A stretch of DNA of 64,000 bases from an uncultured Idiomarina sp. (lineage in GTDB: Bacteria; Pseudomonadota; Gammaproteobacteria; Enterobacterales; Alteromonadaceae): contig CAMPHF010000002.1 in NCBI GenBank assembly GCA_946885915.1, forward strand, positions 62,001 to 126,000. Reading direction: 5' to 3'. Shown piece by piece: positions 59,464-64,000 of the stretch. Every line of letters starts with the position of its first letter. The first letter of the stretch is position 1. The notes under the pieces are model-generated. The model searched no databases. It was not told the DNA's origin and saw only the letters and a program-made list of their open reading frames with translations. The position numbers were made by a program, and so were the translations under genes.

Positions 59464-60393
59464 TTAACGCAAACTTAACAAATATTCAGCTAGCTTATCC
59501 ATAGCACCAACCTCAAGCCCAGCGGCGCGCTCAGCAGCCTGATTGTAGTTGGTGTTGGTGTTCACGTCATAGACATAAAGGTCGCCGTTTTGCGCTTCAA
59601 TAAACTCAATCCCGGCCACATCAATTCCAGCCTGCACTAAAAACGCCTGTAACTGGCCCAGCAGCGGGTGTCCGTTGTAGTGGTCAACAATGGTAAACTT
59701 ATCCGTCGGTGCCACCGTCGGGCAAAAGTCATCGCCAATCGCACAACCGTCTGCCGGACAAAGCTCGAAACCATCGGCAGTGCTTACCTGTACGGTGTAC
59801 ACAAACTGCTGACCGATAAACTCAGCTCGGGTAATAAACGGCTGTTTTGGCTCAATGTAAGCCTGTAACAACCAAATGCCGTCCAACGGAGGCTCTTGGC
59901 CTTGTTGTTGTTGAACAAAATTAGCTAACGCCGCGGGGCTATCGACCTTAGTTACGCCTAAACCTTTGCCGCCACGATTTGGCTTCACAATTAACGGCCA
60001 GCGTTGAAACTGCTCCGCCGCTGTTGGCAGGTGTTCGAGCCCGACTACAGCACGGGTTGGCGGGACTCGCAAGCCGGCAGCTTCCAACTGGCGATACTGG
60101 GATAACTTACATACTTCAAGGTAAAGCGCTGCAGTCCCGTTCACGACCGTTGCTTGATAACGCTCTAACCAAGTGAGTGCCATGCGCGTAAGTTCAGGCC
60201 CAAACCGGTGGCCACGAGTGTGGGAGGACGCGCTCATTCGGTTGTAATAAACCGCATCCGTAGGAACTTCGTCGTAAGTCACCACACCGCTATCTAAAAA
60301 CCACTCTTTCGGTTCGACACCACGTTTGGCAAAGGCCGCGCGTAACGGCGCTACCCACTCACTATTTTCATGCATGATCACAACATCGCGCAT
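59464..60393 (-). CDS. Orphan RimK-like ATP-grasp protein
   Basis: A 309-residue cytoplasmic protein with an ATP-grasp fold: a pre-ATP-grasp domain (about 1-95, with YYNRMSASSHTRGH), the ATP-binding VKPNRGGKGLGV (about 136-147), and the metal-binding end GIEFIEAQNGDLYVYDVNTNTNYN (about 261-284). An unusual insertion with three cysteines (Cys212, Cys217, Cys224) precedes the last domain. RimK-type enzymes join a carboxylate to an amine using ATP. No peptide precursor or partner gene lies next to it, so the substrate is unknown. The start could also be Met7. Confidence 0.85.
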   Translation of the reverse strand: MRDVVIMHENSEWVAPLRAAFAKRGVEPKEWFLDSGVVTYDEVPTDAVYYNRMSASSHTRGHRFGPELTRMALTWLERYQATVVNGTAALYLEVCKLSQYRQLEAAGLRVPPTRAVVGLEHLPTAAEQFQRWPLIVKPNRGGKGLGVTKVDSPAALANFVQQQQGQEPPLDGIWLLQAYIEPKQPFITRAEFIGQQFVYTVQVSTADGFELCPADGCAIGDDFCPTVAPTDKFTIVDHYNGHPLLGQLQAFLVQAGIDVAGIEFIEAQNGDLYVYDVNTNTNYNQAAERAAGLEVGAMDKLAEYLLSLR

Positions 60394-60651
60394 ATCGCTT
60401 CATATCTCCTGCGGTTCAGTATTCGTTATCAATGTGGTGGAAACTAACGCCGGCTCGATGCAGACCTTTAAATCGTCCTCATTGATCCCCATTTAGACAA
60501 GTACGCTAATACTCTTTGCAATCTAATGGTGACCGAGGGCGGGCAACACAACCAAACACGTGTAGCCAGCGTTCTACCTGTTACGCTATAAGATACGCAA
60601 CACAAGCCATTCCGGCTTAGACGAAATGATTATGAATCAGAAGGAGTTTGT

Positions 60652-61758
60652 ATGAGCCAAGCTGTAGACACCCTGTATCGACCGTTTTCCGTGAAAAGTT
60701 TGAATTTAAAAACGCGCGTTGTAATGGCGCCCATGACCCGTAGTTTCTCACCCGGTAACGTACCGAATGCAGATAACGTAAAGTATTACGCGAAGCGCGC
60801 GGCCGCAGACGTTGGCCTGATCATTACCGAAGGCACCGAAATTAATCATCCGGGCGCGAGCGGTTATCCGAATGTGCCACATATTTTTGGTGACCAGGCG
60901 ATGGCCGGCTGGCAGCAAGTGGTTGCAGCGGTGCATGAAGCGGGTGGTCAGATTATTCCGCAACTTTGGCATGTGGGCGCGGTGCGCCAATCGAAAACGC
61001 CAGATGCAGCACCTGCGTACAGTCCTTCGGGCTTATTCGCGCCGGGCAAACCCAATGGCGTGGCCATGAGTAAACAAGACATCGATGAGGTGATTGCCGC
61101 ATTCGCTGAATCAGCACGCTTAAGCAAAGCCGCTGGCTTTGATGGCGTCGAAATTCATGGCGCTCACGGCTATTTGGTTGATCAATTCTTCTGGGAAGGC
61201 ACCAACAAACGAGAAGACGAGTACGGCGGTTCATTCGAGAATCGGAGTCGCTTCGCGGTAGAAATTGTAAAAGCCGTACGCGCCGCGGTAGGTGAGGATT
61301 TTGCCATTGTGTTCCGCTTCTCACAGTGGAAGCAGCAGGATTACGAAGCTCGATTAGTTGAATCACCAGAGCAACTCAAAGCATTTTTACAGCCATTAGT
61401 TGATGCCGGCGTGGATGTTTTTCATGCCTCAACCCGACGCTTCTGGGAACCAGAATTTGCCGGCTCTGATCTGAACCTTGCCGGGTGGACCCAAAAGCTT
61501 ACCGGCGTTCCAACCATTACCGTGGGCAGTGTTGGCCTAACTGAAGACTTTATCAGTGGCACCTTTGCCTCAGATAAACCGGCGGTCGAAAAATCGGGTA
61601 TCGATGAATTAGTGAAGCGTATCGATAATCACGAGTTTGAATTAGTCGCGGTGGGTCGCGCCCTGTTGCAAGACGCCGAATGGCTACAAAAGCTGCGCGC
61701 AGGTCGCGAACAAGATATCGAAGCGTTTAGCAAAGCGTCGTTACAAACCTTGAACTAG
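60652..61758 (+). CDS. Old Yellow Enzyme family NADH:flavin oxidoreductase
   Basis: A 368-residue FMN-dependent TIM-barrel reductase. The substrate-binding His pair lies in EIHGAHGYLVDQFF, with NKREDEYGGSFENRSRF next to it; VMAPMTRS near the N-terminus binds FMN and VAVGRALLQDAEW near the C-terminus holds the phosphate. Likely role: reduction of activated C=C bonds or nitro groups with NAD(P)H. AAGGAG precedes ATG 60652. The 258 bases before it show no gene and no operator I can name. Confidence 0.95.
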   Translation: MSQAVDTLYRPFSVKSLNLKTRVVMAPMTRSFSPGNVPNADNVKYYAKRAAADVGLIITEGTEINHPGASGYPNVPHIFGDQAMAGWQQVVAAVHEAGGQIIPQLWHVGAVRQSKTPDAAPAYSPSGLFAPGKPNGVAMSKQDIDEVIAAFAESARLSKAAGFDGVEIHGAHGYLVDQFFWEGTNKREDEYGGSFENRSRFAVEIVKAVRAAVGEDFAIVFRFSQWKQQDYEARLVESPEQLKAFLQPLVDAGVDVFHASTRRFWEPEFAGSDLNLAGWTQKLTGVPTITVGSVGLTEDFISGTFASDKPAVEKSGIDELVKRIDNHEFELVAVGRALLQDAEWLQKLRAGREQDIEAFSKASLQTLN

Positions 61759-61780
61759 GCAAACGCAAAACACCTCGATT

Positions 61781-61821
61781 AGCACATAGGGTAAGCAGTA
61801 GCTTGCTTACCCTATGGTGCT
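61781..61821. terminator. Long hairpin at the convergent end of two genes
   Basis: AGCACATAGGGTAAGCA pairs with TGCTTACCCTATGGTGCT (one-base bulge) around a 6-base loop. There is no T run. The right arm includes the stop codon of the convergent gene ending at 61807. It could end transcription from both sides with help from Rho or protect 3' ends. Confidence 0.5.
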
Positions 61822-62295
61822 GACATTCACCACCATCACTAAATGCAACACCACCACTGCCGTGGTCAAGCGTTGGCGCAATATCCCATATCCCGTTGGA
61901 CAATGACTCGACTGCCCCACTCTTGGGCTCTTTTCAACATGCCAGGTGATAACATAACCGAGCGCTAAAATGGCTAGCGACCATTGCTCTGCCGCGGGTA
62001 TGCGTGACGACCATAAAACGGTGCCCCAAGCTGCCAATGCAATTAAATTAGAGACAATGTAGGCCAGCTGATGGCCACCCTCATCGCCGGCGCTTAATAC
62101 TTTGCCCCATAAAGTGCCCGCCATAAAACTTAATATAATGGCGCTGTAACTAATAAAAATCTGTTCCGCGGCTAGGTTCCACAGCGAGCCTTGCAAAAAA
62201 CTTAGCAATGCGCTGCCAACAAACGGCAGTAACCCCAGATAGCCTAGCGCCGAGGTAATACTGCGTTTACGCGAATCTTCAGTCACCTGATCCAT
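61807..62295 (-). CDS. DUF3429-like inner-membrane protein
   Basis: A 162-residue protein with about five hydrophobic helices. The opening ALGYLGLLPFVGSALLSFL and the middle ISYSAIILSFMAGTLWGKVL match the DUF3429 family of unknown function. It is divergent from the DASH cryptochrome gene over 86 bases; DUF3429 genes often lie near light- or carotenoid-related genes in my recollection, which is not proof of function. Confidence 0.85.
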   Translation of the reverse strand: MDQVTEDSRKRSITSALGYLGLLPFVGSALLSFLQGSLWNLAAEQIFISYSAIILSFMAGTLWGKVLSAGDEGGHQLAYIVSNLIALAAWGTVLWSSRIPAAEQWSLAILALGYVITWHVEKSPRVGQSSHCPTGYGILRQRLTTAVVVLHLVMVVNVSTIG

Positions 62296-62381
62296 CCGAA
62301 CTCCCGTTGCTTTCGTAATAACTACTTAGCAATCGCCAGCTGGCGATACTCTTTATTTACTCAAACGATGAGGCAGGTTTT

Positions 62382-63800
62382 ATGCCGTCTGCTTTTAACG
62401 TGAACAATGCGCCATCAGATCGCTCACAACCACGCTATCGTTCGGCGTTGGTTTGGCTGCACAACGATTTACGTTTGCATGATAACCCAACCCTAGTGTC
62501 CGCCGCGACCCAGAGTGAGCGGTTAACAGTTATCTATATTATTGATCCTGAGCAGTTTCGTCCTAGCCGCTATCAAGCGCGGCCCATGGGCAAGCCCCGT
62601 TGGCGCTTTATTCAACAGGCATTAGCCGATGTCAGCGCGCAATTGCAACAACGCAAGCAGCGCTTAATTATTCGTGTGGGACAGCCCTTGCAAGTCATGC
62701 AACAACTGCTCGGCAGCCACAATTTCGATGCCATATTCAGTAGCGAACATCCCGGTTGGTATGAGCAGGAGCGTTGGCGCTTATTGAGCAAGCGCTATCC
62801 ATTTATTGAGTGGCAAAAAATCCATAGCCATACGCTGTTTTCGCCGTCGCAGCTGCCGTTTTCGATAGCCGAGTTGCCGGGGCAATTTACGCAGTTTCGC
62901 AAACAGCTGGAACGCCTAGCTGAGTTACCGGTGACGGCCCCTTTGCCACCACCGGTGACACTGCCACCACCCGTTGCCGGCATCGCCAGTGATGCCCCGC
63001 CTGCCGCCATTGCTGACTATGCCACTCCTGATCCCTACGATCAAAGCGTGTTTCAAGGTGGTGAAGCGGCTGCTATTGCGCATGTTGAACAATACTTTGC
63101 GGGGCGTTTTGCCAGTACTTATAAAGAAACGCGCAACGCGCTAGATGACTGGTTCAGTTCCACCAAATTTTCACCTTGGTTGGCGCAAGGCTGTCTTTCA
63201 CCACGTTGGCTCTATGCGCGCCTGCGGCGATATGAGCAAGAAGTAGAGGCGAACGAGTCGACCTACTGGATTGTGTTTGAACTACTTTGGCGTGAGTATT
63301 TTCAATGGTATGCCCACCAACATGGCGTGCAGCTATTTAAGTTTCGCGGCATCAAAAATCATAGCCCACAAACTAGCTTTTACCCCGCAAGGCTTGCGCA
63401 GTGGTGCAGCGGTACCACGCCTTACCCCATTGTGAATGCCTGCATGAAGCAGCTTAACGCCACAGGCTACATGTCGAATCGCGGCCGGCAGCTGGTCGCT
63501 AGCTGTTTTGTACATGAGTTGGGGCTCGATTGGCGCTATGGGGCAGCTTATTTTGAGCAACAACTGGTGGATTATGATGTCGCCTCAAATTGGGGAAATT
63601 GGCAATATCTTGCTGGCGTTGGTGCAGACCCGCGCGGCCACCGCCAATTTAATCTCAGCAAACAAACGGAAATGTACGATCCCAAGCTGAGTTTTATTAC
63701 GCGCTGGCAAGGCAGCGCCAGCAGCGGTGGTATTGATCAGGTGGACGCCGCAGATTGGCCCATTACCAACCAAGATAACAAGCCGCCACGCAGCTCATGA
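62382..63800 (+). CDS. Cryptochrome DASH
   Basis: A 472-residue photolyase/cryptochrome: N-terminal antenna domain (about 20-160, starting [17 protein letters not shown]), a Pro-rich linker (about 185-215), then the FAD domain (about 240-450) with [37 protein letters not shown]-like [12 protein letters not shown] and the closing [34 protein letters not shown] block including [17 protein letters not shown] proteins repair pyrimidine dimers in single-stranded DNA and can act as light sensors. Its stop overlaps the next photolyase gene in ATGA. Confidence 0.95.
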   Translation: MPSAFNVNNAPSDRSQPRYRSALVWLHNDLRLHDNPTLVSAATQSERLTVIYIIDPEQFRPSRYQARPMGKPRWRFIQQALADVSAQLQQRKQRLIIRVGQPLQVMQQLLGSHNFDAIFSSEHPGWYEQERWRLLSKRYPFIEWQKIHSHTLFSPSQLPFSIAELPGQFTQFRKQLERLAELPVTAPLPPPVTLPPPVAGIASDAPPAAIADYATPDPYDQSVFQGGEAAAIAHVEQYFAGRFASTYKETRNALDDWFSSTKFSPWLAQGCLSPRWLYARLRRYEQEVEANESTYWIVFELLWREYFQWYAHQHGVQLFKFRGIKNHSPQTSFYPARLAQWCSGTTPYPIVNACMKQLNATGYMSNRGRQLVASCFVHELGLDWRYGAAYFEQQLVDYDVASNWGNWQYLAGVGADPRGHRQFNLSKQTEMYDPKLSFITRWQGSASSGGIDQVDAADWPITNQDNKPPRSS

Positions 63801-64000
63801 GCCAGCAACTTTCTCGGCCATCGGTGTCGGTGGTGTGGTTTAAGCGCGATTTACGCTTACGAGACCATCGCCCCTTGCAGGCGGCGATTGAAGCGGGCCT
63901 GCCGGTAGTGTTGCTGTACGTTTACGAACCTTTTTTACTGCAAGATCCGCACTACAGTGAACGCCATTGGCGCTTCATTGCGCAGTCGCTGGCAGACCTA
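63797..64000 (+). CDS. Second photolyase/cryptochrome-family protein, N-terminal part (cut by window edge)
   Basis: Only the first 68 codons are in the window. [20 protein letters not shown] and the following HWRFIAQSL are typical of the start of the photolyase antenna domain; the DHRPL form recalls the iron-sulfur (FeS-BCP/CryB-type) branch rather than CPD photolyase. ATG 63797 overlaps the cryptochrome DASH stop by four bases, so the two are translationally coupled. The subclass needs the rest of the gene. Confidence 0.85.
   Translation, partial: MSQQLSRPSVSVVWFKRDLRLRDHRPLQAAIEAGLPVVLLYVYEPFLLQDPHYSERHWRFIAQSLADL

Overview
The window is a gammaproteobacterial chromosome segment, most probably from the order Alteromonadales (an Idiomarina/Pseudidiomarina-like marine bacterium). 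This rests on gene content and order: three large TonB-dependent receptors, a TPP-riboswitch/TonB receptor/PnuT thiamine uptake operon, a MetJ-type metT gene, ubiE-ubiJ-ubiB-tatABC-tatD-hemB, trxA/rhlB/gppA/rho, gmk-rpoZ-spoT and several cyclic-di-GMP proteins. The genus is an inference. Coding density is very high. No gap exceeds 300 bases, and I saw no rRNA, tRNA, CRISPR array, transposase or prophage gene.

Layout. 0-8 kb: a truncated GGDEF gene, then a leftward three-gene operon for a MukB/MksB-like SMC complex (large SMC-like ATPase with a degenerate signature motif, small MukE/MksE-like protein, MukF/MksF-like protein), preceded by a TPR-GGDEF gene. 8-14 kb: trhO, dps, a TonB receptor with a MetJ-type operator, a DUF3185-like membrane protein and an MFS carrier. 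14-18 kb: a thiamine salvage operon behind a TPP riboswitch (TonB receptor, PnuT-type carrier, thiamine-kinase-like phosphotransferase, perhaps the MFS gene). 18-20 kb: ubiD-fre. 20-26 kb: a large TonB receptor and, upstream of it, an internally duplicated beta-helix lipoprotein with a clear Pho box. 26-31 kb: rho, trxA, rhlB, a short gppA/ppx homologue, hemB. 31-39 kb: 7TMR-DISM GGDEF protein, tatD, a small exported protein, tatC-tatB-tatA, ubiB, ubiJ, ubiE, all leftward with overlaps. 39-54 kb: recG and trmH, then about 8.5 kb (pseudouridine synthase, secreted M20 hydrolase, EAL-HDOD protein, acyl-CoA ligase, GNAT-nitrilase fusion, metT), then ridA, spoT, rpoZ, gmk; the 8.5 kb block interrupts the spoT-trmH-recG order known from E. 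coli. 54-64 kb: lemA with an M48 protease, a chemotaxis receptor, a TorF-like porin, an orphan ATP-grasp protein, an Old Yellow Enzyme, a DUF3429-like protein, a DASH cryptochrome and the start of a second photolyase-family gene.

How the genes work together. Outer-membrane nutrient uptake is wired to three different nutrient signals that can be read directly in the DNA: a TPP riboswitch (thiamine), MetJ boxes (methionine; at one TonB receptor and at metT) and a Pho box (phosphate; at the lipoprotein/TonB receptor pair). The most novel candidate is the SMC-like operon: it has the three-part make-up of MukBEF, MksBEF or Wadjet, but with the SMC gene first, a non-canonical signature motif and no TOPRIM nuclease gene beside it.
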